This document shows, piece after piece, positions 15,750 through 25,900 of a DNA stretch of 64,000 bases. Each line of letters begins with the position of its first letter. The first letter of the stretch is position 1. The DNA is from DASQFQ01 sp963805525 (GTDB taxonomy: Bacteria > Actinomycetota > Thermoleophilia > Solirubrobacterales > Solirubrobacteraceae). A program made the position numbers and the translations under genes. The DNA is taken from the NCBI GenBank assembly GCA_963805525.1, contig CAWDUT010000004.1, forward strand, positions 1,460,003-1,524,002. Direction: 5' to 3'. Under the pieces are notes generated by a model. It made no database searches. It had not been told where the DNA came from and saw only the letters and a program-made list of their open reading frames with translations.

Positions 15750-18343
15750 CGCCCGCCGCCCATGTTGATCGCGAGCGAGCCGTTCTCGGGCAGGCTCGGG
15801 TCGTTGTCCAGCCGAAGGATCTCGAGCCGGTCGGCGTCGATGTAGCCGCGGTCCACGTTCGCCCGGGTGAGGGGACGCGCTGGCACCGGGTCGTCGTCTC
15901 TCAGGCGCGCGAAGCGCCGGACCGTGGCGGAATCCACGCCGTCCGCCACGGTCACCGCGGCGTACAGCTCGCTCAAGTAGAGCTTCTGGCCGAACGTGAA
16001 GTTGTCGGGCGCGAAGAACGTCGCGAGCGCCTCGAGCACTGCCGCCTCCACGTCGTGCCGGAAGTGGTAGCGGTCCGCGCACACGTCGATCAGCAGCTCG
16101 AGCGGCACGTAGATCGGCTGCTGCAGCTCCAGGTCGTAGCCGGCCTGCGTGAAGCGGGTCATCCACGCGAGCAGGTCGTCGTGCAGCTGCGGCGAGACCA
16201 CCGTCGTGCCCCGCGGGTCGATCGAGAGGAAGACGGTGTGCCAGCTGCCGGTCCAGCGGAAGGTGGCCACCGCCTTCTGCACCTCCTCGCGGCGCTCGGC
16301 CACCTCCGCGTAGTCGGCCTCTGTGACCGCGCGGTACTGGATGGCCCGGAACTCGACCGGCGCGATCCTCTTCGCGTGCGCCACCGGCTCGGGATCCGTC
16401 CCGCCCCAGGCGGGGAGGGGGTTTCGCACCGAGCGCACCAGGCTGTAAAGCGCCGGGCCCCCGCCGGGCGACAGCATGTGCACGAGCGAGTCGCGGCCGA
16501 CGTTGCCCGGGCGGCCCACCCCCACCCGGTAGGTGGCCTGGACGTAAGCGCCGTTCGGCGGCGCCGTCCCGTTCACGCTGTCGCCGAAGCGCAAGCCGGC
16601 GCGACCGGCGTCGTCGGTCTCCACGACGAAGACCTGCGCGAACGCGTCGGCGCCGATCAGGGTCCTGGTGGGACCCCACGCCGCGACGGTGGCCGCGCTC
16701 GTGCCGATCCGGAGCGTCACCTCGGGGTTCGCCTCGCCGGGGTCGGCGGCGAGCAGGTCCGCCACGGACTGCGCGGCGCCGGCCGGCGTGTCCACACGCT
16801 GGGCCAGCGGGCCTTCCCCGAGCCGGAAGGAGTACGGCCGCTCGCCCACCACGATGCCCGGGTCGGGTGGCCTGGCCGCGAGCTCGGACGGCAGCAGCCC
16901 CCAGCCCGGGTCGTCGGGATACCACTCGACGCGCGTCTCGCCGTGGTCGGCGAGCACGAGATTGCCCCGCGCCACGCTGACGTTCGCGATCGTGCCGCCG
17001 CCCTGGGCCTCGGCCGACAGGCAGAGCGGAAACCGCAGCGCGTCCGCCTGGTCCCATTCCACCCGCGTCAGCCAGAGGCCGAGCAGCTCGTCGCGCAGCA
17101 GGGCCACGTCCGTGAGCCGGACGACCTGGCGATGAGCCGGGTCGGCGTCGGCTTCCAGGCCGGTGGCCGGCCCGAGCACCTCCTCGAAGAGGAGGAAGCT
17201 GCCGGGCCGCAGCCGCCACGCGGCGGTGAGCACGTTCGTGCGCGCCAGCCGGCCCAACAGGTCGATCCTGCGCGCGCCGCGCGGCAGACAGCAATCCTGG
17301 CGACCCCACGCGTGCAGCTCGACGCGGTTGAGCTGCTCGGCCACGCGCGTGTCCGCCGCGACCTCGAAGATGGCGGCGGTGGCCGCGCGCGCCTGCTCGT
17401 ACTCGGCCTCGAGGCGCAGCGGATCGCTCGGCCGGATCGCCGCCGGGTGCGGCGGCGGCTTCGGCCCGATCGGCACGGCGATCTCGGTGAGCACCTGAGT
17501 GCCGGCGAGCACCGTGCCGTCGTTGGGGGCGGCGCCGCTGCTCGGCCTCACGTCCACCTGCAGGAACGCCCGCGCGCTCGCGCCGTCGTACAGCCGGTGG
17601 TCGATCAGCCGCGTGTGCCGCGCCACCGACTCGCGACGGCGCGCAGTCTCGAGGTACGCCTCGTTCGCCACGGCGTCCTGCTGGTAGCTGAGGAGGTCGC
17701 CCGCGTAGGCGAACAGCTCGACGAGCGCGATGCCCAGGTCCGCTTCGTGGCGCTCGAGCCAGTCGGGCGCGATCGTGGGTATGGCGTCGATCAGGGCCTG
17801 GCGGAAGCTCGCGTAGTCCTTCGCCATGTAGTCGACCATCGGCTCGACCCGCGGCTCCGGCGGGCACGCCTGGCGCGGAGCACAGTCGAAGCGGCTCGGA
17901 CAGCCGGCCTTGAATGAGAAGTCCACCTGGCTGTAAGCCGGGTCCATCGTGCGCGGCACGTTCGGCGGCGTGGTATGCGCGGGGTCCCGGATCGACAACG
18001 TGTACGTGGAGAAGTCGCCGCGGTCGTGCACGCGCACGCGGATCAGCTGGTTCGGCTTGTCCGCGTCCACGCTCGTCACCTTGGGGTCGCGCACCCGGAC
18101 GCCGCCGGTGATCGTGACGCTGGTGGGATCGGCCTCTATGTCGTCCAGGATCGCGGCGAGCGCGGTCCTCCCGGCCGCACTGTCCTTCTGGATGAAACGG
18201 ACCTCGAGTACGTACTGGTTGTCCGCCGGAGGCGCCGTGACCACCTCGACGAAGTCGATTCCCTGGAAGACGTCGTCGGCCTCGAACGGCTTCCGCCGGT
18301 CGTCTTCGGCACAGGACAGCGAGCGCAGCGGGGACTCGATCAC
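15746..18343 (-). CDS. Putative baseplate assembly protein (gpJ-like), copy 2
   Basis: 865 residues, paralogous to the downstream gene. The family block starts further in (MVDYMAKDYASFRQALIDAI, WLERHEADLGIALVELFAYA, GDLLSYQQDAVANEAYLETA) after about 170 residues of an extra N-terminal domain with charged beta-strands. The C-terminal region includes FRFGDS-like and FNGTAPPNG-like motifs (RFGDSVNGTAPPNGAYVQ) found in these proteins. Its role is wedge assembly of the baseplate. The GTG at 18341-18343 overlaps the gp25 stop by four bases. Upstream in-frame sequence is Arg/Pro-rich shadow, so the longer frame is not used. Confidence 0.8.
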   Translation of the reverse strand: MIESPLRSLSCAEDDRRKPFEADDVFQGIDFVEVVTAPPADNQYVLEVRFIQKDSAAGRTALAAILDDIEADPTSVTITGGVRVRDPKVTSVDADKPNQLIRVRVHDRGDFSTYTLSIRDPAHTTPPNVPRTMDPAYSQVDFSFKAGCPSRFDCAPRQACPPEPRVEPMVDYMAKDYASFRQALIDAIPTIAPDWLERHEADLGIALVELFAYAGDLLSYQQDAVANEAYLETARRRESVARHTRLIDHRLYDGASARAFLQVDVRPSSGAAPNDGTVLAGTQVLTEIAVPIGPKPPPHPAAIRPSDPLRLEAEYEQARAATAAIFEVAADTRVAEQLNRVELHAWGRQDCCLPRGARRIDLLGRLARTNVLTAAWRLRPGSFLLFEEVLGPATGLEADADPAHRQVVRLTDVALLRDELLGLWLTRVEWDQADALRFPLCLSAEAQGGGTIANVSVARGNLVLADHGETRVEWYPDDPGWGLLPSELAARPPDPGIVVGERPYSFRLGEGPLAQRVDTPAGAAQSVADLLAADPGEANPEVTLRIGTSAATVAAWGPTRTLIGADAFAQVFVVETDDAGRAGLRFGDSVNGTAPPNGAYVQATYRVGVGRPGNVGRDSLVHMLSPGGGPALYSLVRSVRNPLPAWGGTDPEPVAHAKRIAPVEFRAIQYRAVTEADYAEVAERREEVQKAVATFRWTGSWHTVFLSIDPRGTTVVSPQLHDDLLAWMTRFTQAGYDLELQQPIYVPLELLIDVCADRYHFRHDVEAAVLEALATFFAPDNFTFGQKLYLSELYAAVTVADGVDSATVRRFARLRDDDPVPARPLTRANVDRGYIDADRLEILRLDNDPSLPENGSLAINMGGGR

Positions 18344-18753
18344 GGTTCCGCCCCCGGCTTCGTCGCCGTGAAGCGAACCTCGAGCCGCTCGCCGTCCATC
18401 AGCCGCGTGTAGGCGACCAGTACCTCGAGCGACGTGTCGACGTTCTCGATCCGCACGTCCTCGACGCGGGCCACGTCCGAGAGCCAGCGCTGCAGCGAGC
18501 CGTGCACGAGCAGTTGCGTGGCGGCCGCGCGAGCGTCGCTGTTGGGCTCGAACACGAGCTCGAGCAGGCCGCAACCGAAGTCGGGCCGGTTCACACGCTC
18601 GCCCGGGCTCGTGAACAGCACTTGGTGGACCATGTCGCGCACGTGGTCGTCCACCTCGGTGGTGGCTACGCGGCCGGAGCCCGTGACCGCGAATGGATAG
18701 TCGAGATAGCGCCTCGGTGCGCGCAACGGCGGGCGGGGCGGCGGGCGCCTCAT
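18340..18753 (-). CDS. gp25-like baseplate wedge protein
   Basis: 137 residues, the usual size for GPW/gp25 proteins. Recognisable segments are LDYPFAVTGSGRVATTEVDD, VRDMVHQVLFTSPGERVNRP, DFGCGLLELVFEPNSDA and LQRWLSDVARVEDVRIENV. In T4 and injection systems, gp25 starts sheath polymerisation from the baseplate wedge. The Arg/Pro-rich first 14 residues may be an extension. Four-base overlaps link it to both neighbours. Confidence 0.88.
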   Translation of the reverse strand: MRRPPPRPPLRAPRRYLDYPFAVTGSGRVATTEVDDHVRDMVHQVLFTSPGERVNRPDFGCGLLELVFEPNSDARAAATQLLVHGSLQRWLSDVARVEDVRIENVDTSLEVLVAYTRLMDGERLEVRFTATKPGAEP

Positions 18754-19241
18754 ATGCCCACCGTCCCGATCGCCCGGTTGCCCGCGCCGTCGACCGCGGA
18801 GACGGCCTGCCGGCCGCTGCGCCCCCCGCGCGCGACGTTGGCGGAGAACGTGCCGTTCGCACCGGCCGTGACCCCCGGCGCGATGGTGCCGTGCGGCTCC
18901 TCCCAGGTCAGCGTGATCGCAGCGCCGCCCGGGAAGCCACCGCCCACCACGTTCACGGCCGTGGGCGTCGTAGCCAGCGAAAGCCAGGGCGCGTCCACCT
19001 GGACCACGCCTTTCTGCGGGTTCCCGCCGGCCCCAACGGTCACGACGAGGGCGCCCGGATTCGCCGCGAGGCAGCTCAGCACGGCCTGGGCGATCGACGT
19101 GAACAGTACCCGGCGCTCGTCCTTGCCCGTGTCCGGCAGCTCCTTCTGCTTGAGCGCGTAGAACTCGGCCGCGAACGCGCGCTCGATCGCGTCGGCCAGC
19201 GAGCCGTCGAAGTGGGCCAGGGTGCCGGGCGTGAGCGCCAT
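18750..19241 (-). CDS. Hypothetical CIS protein with C-terminal Ig-like segment
   Basis: 163 residues. The N-terminus (TPGTLAHFDGSLADAIERAF, AAEFYALKQKELPDTGKDER) is helical. The C-terminus from about residue 85 is beta-rich and Gly/Ala-rich (FPGGAAITLTWEEPHGTI, NGTFSANVARGGRSG), like a bacterial Ig-like fold. It sits between the spike and gp25, where a PAAR tip protein is often encoded in other systems, but no PAAR motif is visible. A structural baseplate or spike-accessory role is inferred from position only. Confidence 0.6.
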   Translation of the reverse strand: MALTPGTLAHFDGSLADAIERAFAAEFYALKQKELPDTGKDERRVLFTSIAQAVLSCLAANPGALVVTVGAGGNPQKGVVQVDAPWLSLATTPTAVNVVGGGFPGGAAITLTWEEPHGTIAPGVTAGANGTFSANVARGGRSGRQAVSAVDGAGNRAIGTVGI

Positions 19242-19945
19242 CAGCCCGTCTTCACCTTCATCGAGAGCAGCGAGGGAGTGGGCGGTGTGAGCGGCGGCAC
19301 CGGCGTCATCGGCGTGACCGGGAGCACGCCGGCCGCCAGCTCCCCCGGGTGCATGTGCGTGTTGTAGAGCTGGACGATCTGGTTGAGGTACTGGAGCAGG
19401 TCGTCGCCGAACACCACCGGGTGCGTGGAGTTCTCCACGAGCTCGATCTGCGGCGCCTCCACCACGGCCTTCTGGGCGCCCTTGACCGTGATCTTGCCGG
19501 CCTGCACCTCGATCGTGAGGATGTTCTTGCCGTCCTTGTCACTGACGCTGATGGTCTGGCCCTGGTCGTCCATCGACACCATCAGCCCCTTCTCCGAGCG
19601 CACGATCTTCAGCGAGGGCGAGGCTTTCGCGCCGGTCTGGTCGGCCGGCCGCTTGTCGGCGCCCCACCAGCAGCCGGTCCAGATCGGGCGTGACACGTCG
19701 CCCGCCTCGAATTCGATCCACACGCCGGCGCCCACCGGCGGGATCGTCCACGCGCCTTCGCCGTCGCCCGCGTACGGGAGGGCCGGCAGCGCCCAGCCGG
19801 AATCCACGTCGCGCAGCACCTCGTCGACCTGGGCCTTGAGGCGGCCCAGGTCGTTGGGGTCCTTGTTGTCCGTGACGATGCCGCGGTACTTGCCGTAGTG
19901 CGGCGAGTGCACGAAGGACTGCTGCTGCGGGAGCGCCGCCGTCAC
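19241..19945 (-). CDS. Baseplate assembly protein V / spike (gp5-VgrG N-domain-like)
   Basis: 234 residues. YRGIVTDNKDPNDLGRLKAQ is the OB-fold signature of gpV/gp5 spikes, followed by WALPALPYAGDGEGAW, IPPVGAGVWIEFEAGD and PIWTGCWWG. The middle is beta-repetitive (TISVSDKDGKNILTIEVQ, KITVKGAQK). The C-terminus has THMHPGEL, a His cluster that in related spikes binds metal, and a Pro/Thr tail. The protein should trimerise into the membrane-piercing spike. The GTG at 19943-19945 overlaps the hub gene stop by four bases. Confidence 0.88.
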   Translation of the reverse strand: MTAALPQQQSFVHSPHYGKYRGIVTDNKDPNDLGRLKAQVDEVLRDVDSGWALPALPYAGDGEGAWTIPPVGAGVWIEFEAGDVSRPIWTGCWWGADKRPADQTGAKASPSLKIVRSEKGLMVSMDDQGQTISVSDKDGKNILTIEVQAGKITVKGAQKAVVEAPQIELVENSTHPVVFGDDLLQYLNQIVQLYNTHMHPGELAAGVLPVTPMTPVPPLTPPTPSLLSMKVKTG

Positions 19946-21084
19946 GGCACCCTCGTCGCCTGCTGCGGCGGCAGCGAGTTGTCGTCCTGGAAGTGCTCGC
20001 TGCCCTTCGCGCCGCCGGCGTTGCGGCGCAGGCTGAAGCGCTGCAGGTGGCCGTCGCCCGAGAACGAGTGCAGCACACGCTCCACGTAGTAGGTGCCGCT
20101 GAACTGCGTGCCCGCGCCGCGCACGTTCACTGGCTTCTTCGCCCTGAGGACGGACCCGTAGGTGGCGCCGTGCAACTCGCCCTCCGCCACGATCGCGAAC
20201 GACGAGCGGTCCACCTCGGCCTGTGCCAGTGTCTGGAGCTCGCCGGTCTGCGCGAGGCCGGAGCCGGACAGGAGCACCACGCGCGGCTGGTCGGACGGCA
20301 CCGTGGACTTGGCGCCCAGCGCGGTCTGCTCGGAGCTCGTGGACTGCGCGGGCTGCGAGTCCTGTGTGGACACGTCGATGCCGCCGACCTTGGCCTGGGC
20401 GGGCTTGAGCATGTCGTAGCGGGCGGAGAACGAGTCCACGTTCGTATCCATCCCGAGGTTGACGTTGAGCGTGTCCTGCGGCTGCCCGTCCAGCCGCGGC
20501 GCGTGGAAGTGGGCCACGTTGTTGCCGCTCGCGTCCGCCTCGACATAGCACTCATAGCCGTTGCGGCGCGCGAGCTGGCGCAGGAACTGCATGTCGGTTC
20601 CGCGCTGCATCGTCGTGTGGTCGGTCGCCTGGCGCGTGGGCTGCGTGTCCTGCACGTCGGGCGTGAGGCCGTGGTCGCCGAAGATCGACTGGGCGATCGC
20701 CGAGTCGGACATGTCCGGCCACGCGCGCACCTTCTCCTCGAGGCTCAGCTTCACCGTGCCGTCCATCGCCACAACGTCGAGCGTGGAGTGCCCGGGCTCG
20801 TTGGACATCACGGCCCGCACGTCCACCACGTAGGCGTCGATCAGCGGCTCCTCCTGGCCGTCACCCACCTTGGCGCTCACCTGGATGCGGGCGAGACGAT
20901 CGAACACCCCGTCGTCGATGTGGCTCCACGCGCGACCGTCGTCCTGGACCGCGATCCCCACGCGCAGCCGCAGCATGTCCGCGACATCGGCGTGGTCCTC
21001 CACCTCCAGCGCGACGATCGCGGCCAGCAGCTCGGGCGGCGCGGTCTGGCCGCCGATCTTCAGCTCGTACGAGACGTCACTCAC
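19942..21084 (-). CDS. Baseplate hub protein (gpD / gp27-like, late-control D family)
   Basis: 380 residues. N-terminal beta barrels (YELKIGGQTAPPELLAAI, DMLRLRVGIAVQDDG), the AIAQSIFGDHGLTPDV segment, and the conserved QRGTDMQFLRQLARRNGYEC block identify a gp27/VgrG-type hub. The C-terminal part (GTYYVERVLHSFSGDGHLQR) matches the family end. It connects the tube's last ring to the spike encoded downstream. The GTG at 21082-21084 (VSDVSYELK) is chosen because upstream sequence belongs to the previous gene in another frame. Four-base overlaps occur on both sides. Confidence 0.86.
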   Translation of the reverse strand: MSDVSYELKIGGQTAPPELLAAIVALEVEDHADVADMLRLRVGIAVQDDGRAWSHIDDGVFDRLARIQVSAKVGDGQEEPLIDAYVVDVRAVMSNEPGHSTLDVVAMDGTVKLSLEEKVRAWPDMSDSAIAQSIFGDHGLTPDVQDTQPTRQATDHTTMQRGTDMQFLRQLARRNGYECYVEADASGNNVAHFHAPRLDGQPQDTLNVNLGMDTNVDSFSARYDMLKPAQAKVGGIDVSTQDSQPAQSTSSEQTALGAKSTVPSDQPRVVLLSGSGLAQTGELQTLAQAEVDRSSFAIVAEGELHGATYGSVLRAKKPVNVRGAGTQFSGTYYVERVLHSFSGDGHLQRFSLRRNAGGAKGSEHFQDDNSLPPQQATRVP

Positions 21085-21371
21085 GGCGTGCCGTCCGCGT
21101 CGGGGATGCCGATCACCGTGCCGACCTCGGCGAGCAGGTCCGGCGGCCACATGACCTTGCCGGCGTCGCAGAGCAGCCAGAACAGCTCGGGGTTGTCGTA
21201 GGTCTGGTAGGCCAGGTGGTCGAGCCGGTCGTGGCCCGTGACCGCATGGCCGCGATGGACCGGCCGCTCGGGGATGAAGCGGATGCGCTTGTAGCGCACG
21301 ATCCGGCCGGAGGGCTCGGTGAGCTCCACCTCACCGACGTCCGCATAGCGGCTGCCCTTGAAGAAGGTCAC
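21081..21371 (-). CDS. LysM-like / tail protein X-like baseplate protein
   Basis: 96 residues. GRIVRYKRIRFIPERPVHRG and HDRLDHLAYQTYDNPELFWL resemble LysM-like tail proteins of the gpX type, which begin with the Asp-rich 'RLD-Ala-YxxYxxxxxxW' pattern. The end VMWPPDLLAEVGTVIGIPDA is typical too. Such proteins clamp the hub and tube-initiator rings. It starts at the GTG at 21369-21371 with four-base overlaps to both neighbours. Confidence 0.72.
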   Translation of the reverse strand: MTFFKGSRYADVGEVELTEPSGRIVRYKRIRFIPERPVHRGHAVTGHDRLDHLAYQTYDNPELFWLLCDAGKVMWPPDLLAEVGTVIGIPDADGTP

Positions 21372-22003
21372 CGGCCCACCCCCGTCCTCGCCAGCTCCTC
21401 CTTGCGCTTCTGGTAGGAGATGAAGGCGTCGCGGCCGGGGCTCGCGTCCGGGAACTCCACGTACGTGAGGACCTTCATCCCCAGCTCGACCCTGGCCAGG
21501 ATCGGGTTGAGCTGCGGGTCGTACGCCTCCTCGTTGATGGAGAACGCGGTGAGCTGCACGGGCACGACGCGGTCGCGCCCCCAGGCCAGCATCACGAGCG
21601 GCGTCTTGCCGGCGTTCACCTGCACGCGCCCGCGCTGGGCCTGGCGCTGAATGTCCTCGGCGTGCGCCGTGGACGGGTAGAGCAGCAGCTCGAGCCTCGC
21701 CAGAACCGGGTGCAGGCCGTTCTCGCCTGGGCCGCCGGCGGGGTCGTCCACCTGGTCGGCGGCGTCCAGCACCACGGTGGCCGTGATCGTCTCCACGGGC
21801 GGACCCGGCACCTGCAGCACGGCCTCGCGCGCGGCGCCGGTGCGGCTGGGCGACGCTGCGGCGGCGCGCGCGGCGAACGCCCGCCGCAGCGACTCCGGGT
21901 TGTACTGGAACACGATCTCGCGATCCGCGCGCGTGGCGTTCTGGGACTCGTACACGAGCAGCGACCCGCGCTCGACCCTCGGGCGTCCGGGGAACTCGCT
22001 CAC
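21368..22003 (-). CDS. CIS tube-initiator-type protein (Afp7-like)
   Basis: 211 residues. The segment LLVYESQNATRADREIVFQY followed by NPESLRRAF is the signature of the 'CIS tube' family, whose members link the inner tube to the baseplate hub. QVNAGKTPLVMLAWG, VVPVQLTAFSINEEAYDPQL and NPILARVELGMKVLTYVEF are also family-like. The upstream TPR gene and downstream LysM-like gene overlap by four bases each. Assignment rests on motif recall and position. Confidence 0.75.
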   Translation of the reverse strand: MSEFPGRPRVERGSLLVYESQNATRADREIVFQYNPESLRRAFAARAAAASPSRTGAAREAVLQVPGPPVETITATVVLDAADQVDDPAGGPGENGLHPVLARLELLLYPSTAHAEDIQRQAQRGRVQVNAGKTPLVMLAWGRDRVVPVQLTAFSINEEAYDPQLNPILARVELGMKVLTYVEFPDASPGRDAFISYQKRKEELARTGVGR

Positions 22004-22992
22004 TCGAAGCTCCTCGCGCCCAGCACGTCACGGGCCTCGGCACCGTAGCCGCCCGCCTCTTCGCGGGCGAGCTCCTCGAGCTCGCGCTCGGCTTCGGCGC
22101 GGCGGCCGGTCTCGTCCAGCGCGATGGCGCGGTAGAAGCGCGCTCGGGCGTGATCGGGCGACCGCTCGAGCACGTCTTCCGCCGCCTCGAGCGCGGCCCG
22201 CCACTCGAACTCGTCCAGCATGAGCGCGACCAGGTCGAGCCGCGTCGCCACCTCGTCCGGGCGGTCGCGCACGATGCGCTCGAGCTCGCGGCGCGCCGCA
22301 GCGCGCTCACCCCTCGCCAGGTGCACGATCGCCAGGCTGTGGCGAGCGCTCGCGGACTCGGGGTCGCGGGCGAGCGCGTGGTGCAGCGCGTCCGCCGCCG
22401 AGCCGAGATCGCTGCGCGCCAGCCGCACCACGCCGAGCTGCTCCCACGCCGTGGCGAAGTCGGAGTCGAGCGCCACCGCACGCTCGAGCAGGCCTGCCGC
22501 CTCCGCATGCCGGCCGCGCGCCGCCACCGCCGTGGCGAGGCCCACCAGCGTCGCCGGCTGGTCGGGCGCGGCCTCGACCGCGGCCCGATAGGAGCGCTCG
22601 GCCTCGGGCAGCCGCCCGACGGCGAGCATCAGGCGCGCCAGCGCGTCGTGCGCCAGCGCGTTGCCGGGCTCGATGTCCACCGCCCGGCGCAGCGCGTCGA
22701 CCGCGCCCGGCCCGTCGCCTCGCGCGGCGCGCACGCCGCCCAGGTTGGCCCACGCCATGCTGCTCTCGTCGTCGGCCTCCACGGCGCGCTCGAGCAGCTC
22801 CTGGCCCTCCGCGAGCGCGCCGCCCTGCGCGACCAGGAAGCCCAGGTTGTTCAGGGCGGTGCCATGGTTCGGGACGAGCTCGAGCGCCTGCTCGTACGCG
22901 CCGCGGGCGCCCGCGACGTCGCCGTCGAGGTGCGCCAGCGCACCCCGTGTCACCAGCTCGCGCGCCTCGTCGCCTTTGGTCTGAGCGGTCAC
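22000..22992 (-). CDS. Tetratricopeptide repeat protein of the CIS operon
   Basis: 330 residues made almost entirely of TPR units of about 34 residues, for example ARGAYEQALELVPNHGTALN, AVDALRRAVDIEPGNALAHD, AERSYRAAVEAAPDQPATLV and AADALHHALARDPESASARH. At least eight can be counted. TPR scaffolds mediate protein-protein contacts, and here one lies directly after the DUF4157 gene, so a role in cargo handling or particle assembly is plausible (inference). I chose the GTG at 22990-22992 (VTAQTKGDEA), which overlaps the cargo gene stop by four bases. Confidence 0.75.
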   Translation of the reverse strand: MTAQTKGDEARELVTRGALAHLDGDVAGARGAYEQALELVPNHGTALNNLGFLVAQGGALAEGQELLERAVEADDESSMAWANLGGVRAARGDGPGAVDALRRAVDIEPGNALAHDALARLMLAVGRLPEAERSYRAAVEAAPDQPATLVGLATAVAARGRHAEAAGLLERAVALDSDFATAWEQLGVVRLARSDLGSAADALHHALARDPESASARHSLAIVHLARGERAAARRELERIVRDRPDEVATRLDLVALMLDEFEWRAALEAAEDVLERSPDHARARFYRAIALDETGRRAEAERELEELAREEAGGYGAEARDVLGARSFE

Positions 22993-25900
22993 GCCGTGAT
23001 CCTCTCGATCAGTCCCGTGAGCACCTCTCGGGGGTTCACGTCCGGGATCTGGAACTGGACCTGGTTCCAGTCGAGCTCGAAGGGGCGGCCCTCCTCGTAG
23101 TGGATCGGGAAGGCCATGCCCAGCCGCAGGCCGGACCCGTATTCGATCGCGGCCAGCACCCAGCGGCGGTTGTAGAACTCGTAGTGCAGCCCGAAGGCGC
23201 TCGCCTCGACCAGCGCGAACAGCGACACGTCGAAGCGGAACTTGGGCTCGACGTGGATCTCGCCCCGCGCGTCCAGCACGAGCCCCCGCGACGGCGTCCA
23301 GTCGAGGTGCACGCCCGCTTCGGCGGCGCCTTCGAGGCCCAGCGCCCCGCCCACCTCGATGCCCACGGTGGCGCTCACCACCGGGATGCCCACGCCGGCT
23401 CCGCCGCGGATGAACAGCCGCAGGCCGGCGTGCGCCGGGATCACGAACAGGCCGTCGCCGGTGACGTGCGTGCGCTCCTCGTGCGCGGGCTCGTACGTGA
23501 TCCCCAGCCGCAGCTGACGCAGCTGGCCGGGCCCCACGCCGGCGCCGAAGTCGAGCCCGCCCTGGATCGTGGCGAAGATGCCGATCCGCTGGCCGAACGC
23601 CGCCACTCCGACGATCGGGATGTCGAGCCCGATCGTGACGATGTTGCGCGTGTAGTTCTTGGCGGGGAAGACGTCGACCGAGTCCGGCAGCGCGATCTCG
23701 CCGCTCAGCACGAGCTCGCCGTTGGGCCGGAGCTGGACTCCCACGGATCCCTGCAGCCACGGTGTGAGCCGGACCGCGGCCTGGCCGCGGCCGTAGGCGG
23801 TCAGGCGGTCGCCCGGCGGCGCGTTCGGGATCGGGTTGCCGTCCGGGTCCACCGGGCGGTTCGTGGCCCCCAGGTCGAGCGAGCCGGACACGATCCCTCG
23901 CGAGTAGGCCGCGTGGCCAGAGATGGTGAACGCACCGTCGTCGTAGGCGATCGTCAGCGTGCTGTCGACCCCGGGGATCGCGGGCTGGGCGGTGCCGCTG
24001 GCGCTGATCGCGTAGCCGGAGTGGTCCGGCCGCTCGCGCACGTGCGCCTCCAGCGAGCCGGAGCGGATGCCCGGGATATTGTTGGCCAGCTCGAAGCGGC
24101 CGCCCAGCTCGATGCCCGTGGCCTCGGAGTAGTGGAACTCCATGCTGCCGCGCTGCAGGCCGGGGAGCGACAGCTCGGCAGTACCGGTGGCGTCCAGACG
24201 CTCGTGGCCGTAGTCGGCGGTCACGCGCGCGCTCCGGATGCCCGGCACCTTGCCCTCGCCGATCGCGAGCACACCACCGCCCGACAGTTCGCCCTGCCTG
24301 TAGGCGAGGTGGATGCTCGCCTCAGTGAAGAGGTTGGTATCGAAGTTGAACCCGCCGGCCAGCCCGAAGCCCTCGGCGGCGGTTACCTGCGTCTCGAGAA
24401 AGCCATTCCCCACGCGCTCGATCGCCATGGTCATGCGCCCCTGGATGCCGAGGTCCGCGCCGCCCGTCAGGCCGATCGTGGCGAACACCCGCAGGGAGGT
24501 CGAGGTGATCTTGAACGGTGGCGGAACATTGAACTCGCCCAGGCTCCACTGCTTGGACAGCGTCAGGCGGTCGCCCAAGAGCTGGAAGTCGATCTCCGAT
24601 CCGCGCAGGAGCGGGACGTCCGTGACGATGCGGCCGTTGACCTCCAGGCCGCCCGGCCCGAAGTCGATCTCGTCGATCTCGATCGGGCTCGCGCCCTCGA
24701 TGGCGAACTCCCCGAGCGCGCCCTTGGCCGCTTCCCGGTTCATGTAACCGGCGAAGCGCGTGCCCGGGATGCGCTTGACGGGGAAGCGCTGGAAGCCTGT
24801 GGCTCGCGGTTTCAGCCGCAGCTCGGACGGTACGCGCGCGGCGATTTCGCCGAGCGTAGGGCTGTTCTCCGTGCCCTCGCCGGTCTCGAAGGTCCGCTCC
24901 ACGACGGTGAACGGCTTGAGGAAACTCCTGTCGACGTCGGTCTGCGGGAGGCGCGAGTCGGTGAGCGTGGTCGGCCGTCCGCCCTCAACCCGGCGGAAGA
25001 TCCGTATCTGACCGGGGGCGTTCGCTATTTCGGCCCACGGAGCCGCCTGGACGTACTGGAGGTGGTCGCCCGCCTCGATCTTGGTGCGGGTCCATAGGTG
25101 TTGAGCCGCGTCGAAGGTAGTCGTTTGCCCGCTCTCGTCAGGGTTCCCGACGGCGCGCTGGAACGCGATGTTGTAGTTGGACATCGCGCTGGCCGCGTCG
25201 CCCAGGTTCTTGGTGGGGTCGTTGCGGGGCGGCGCGTTCGGCTGGCCGAGGCTCGTCAGGTGCGCCTCCACCTGGTTGCGGATTGCGTCGTCGATCTGCG
25301 TACCGGAGCTTGAGTTGATTCCGCCGGCGAGCAGCTCGAAATTGTCGATCGCATGCTCGGTGCTGTTGTCCGGGAAACCTGAGAGCTGGAGCTCGAAGAT
25401 GTGGTCGACGTGGAAGAAGCCGCTGGGAATCCCTCCCTGGCTGTTCCACTGCGGCCGCGTGAGGACCTTCGCGACGTCCTGGTCGCTGCCGATGAAATAC
25501 GAGGGCGGGTCAGTGGTCGGAGACTTGAGCAGGATGCGCCCGCTCGGCCAGGCGTAATCGTCGGCGTGAGGGGTGGCGATCGCCTGGACCCTCGGCACGA
25601 GCGCCGGCGACAGAGTCTGCTCCCACTTGTCGCGCTGCGGCTCGAGCTGGTTGCGGGCCTTCGCGCTGTAGCCCTTTGAGCGGTAGAAGGGCTGCTCGTA
25701 GCGCGACTTCCTGGAACCGTCCATGCGGAACTTCGGCACGGGAAGCGGCTGCTCCATCGTCAGCGTTGGCGGGGCCTGGACGCCCGCGCTTGGTGCGGCG
25801 CCCGCGCCACCCGGTCCGCCCGGCGCGGCGGTCTGCGTCGGCGGCGCCTGCTGCGCGGTGCCGGCCCCGTTCGACCGCTGCACGACCCGGCCAAGCGAGT

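Noticed and set aside
16055..17917. 620-codon plus-strand frame inside the second baseplate gene
   Set aside because: Antisense shadow of a gene with the diagnostic baseplate block; no motif of its own.
22947..25097. 716-codon plus-strand frame opposite the cargo gene
   Set aside because: Asp/Arg/Val-rich antisense shadow with no recognisable domain; the minus-strand protein is coupled to its neighbours.
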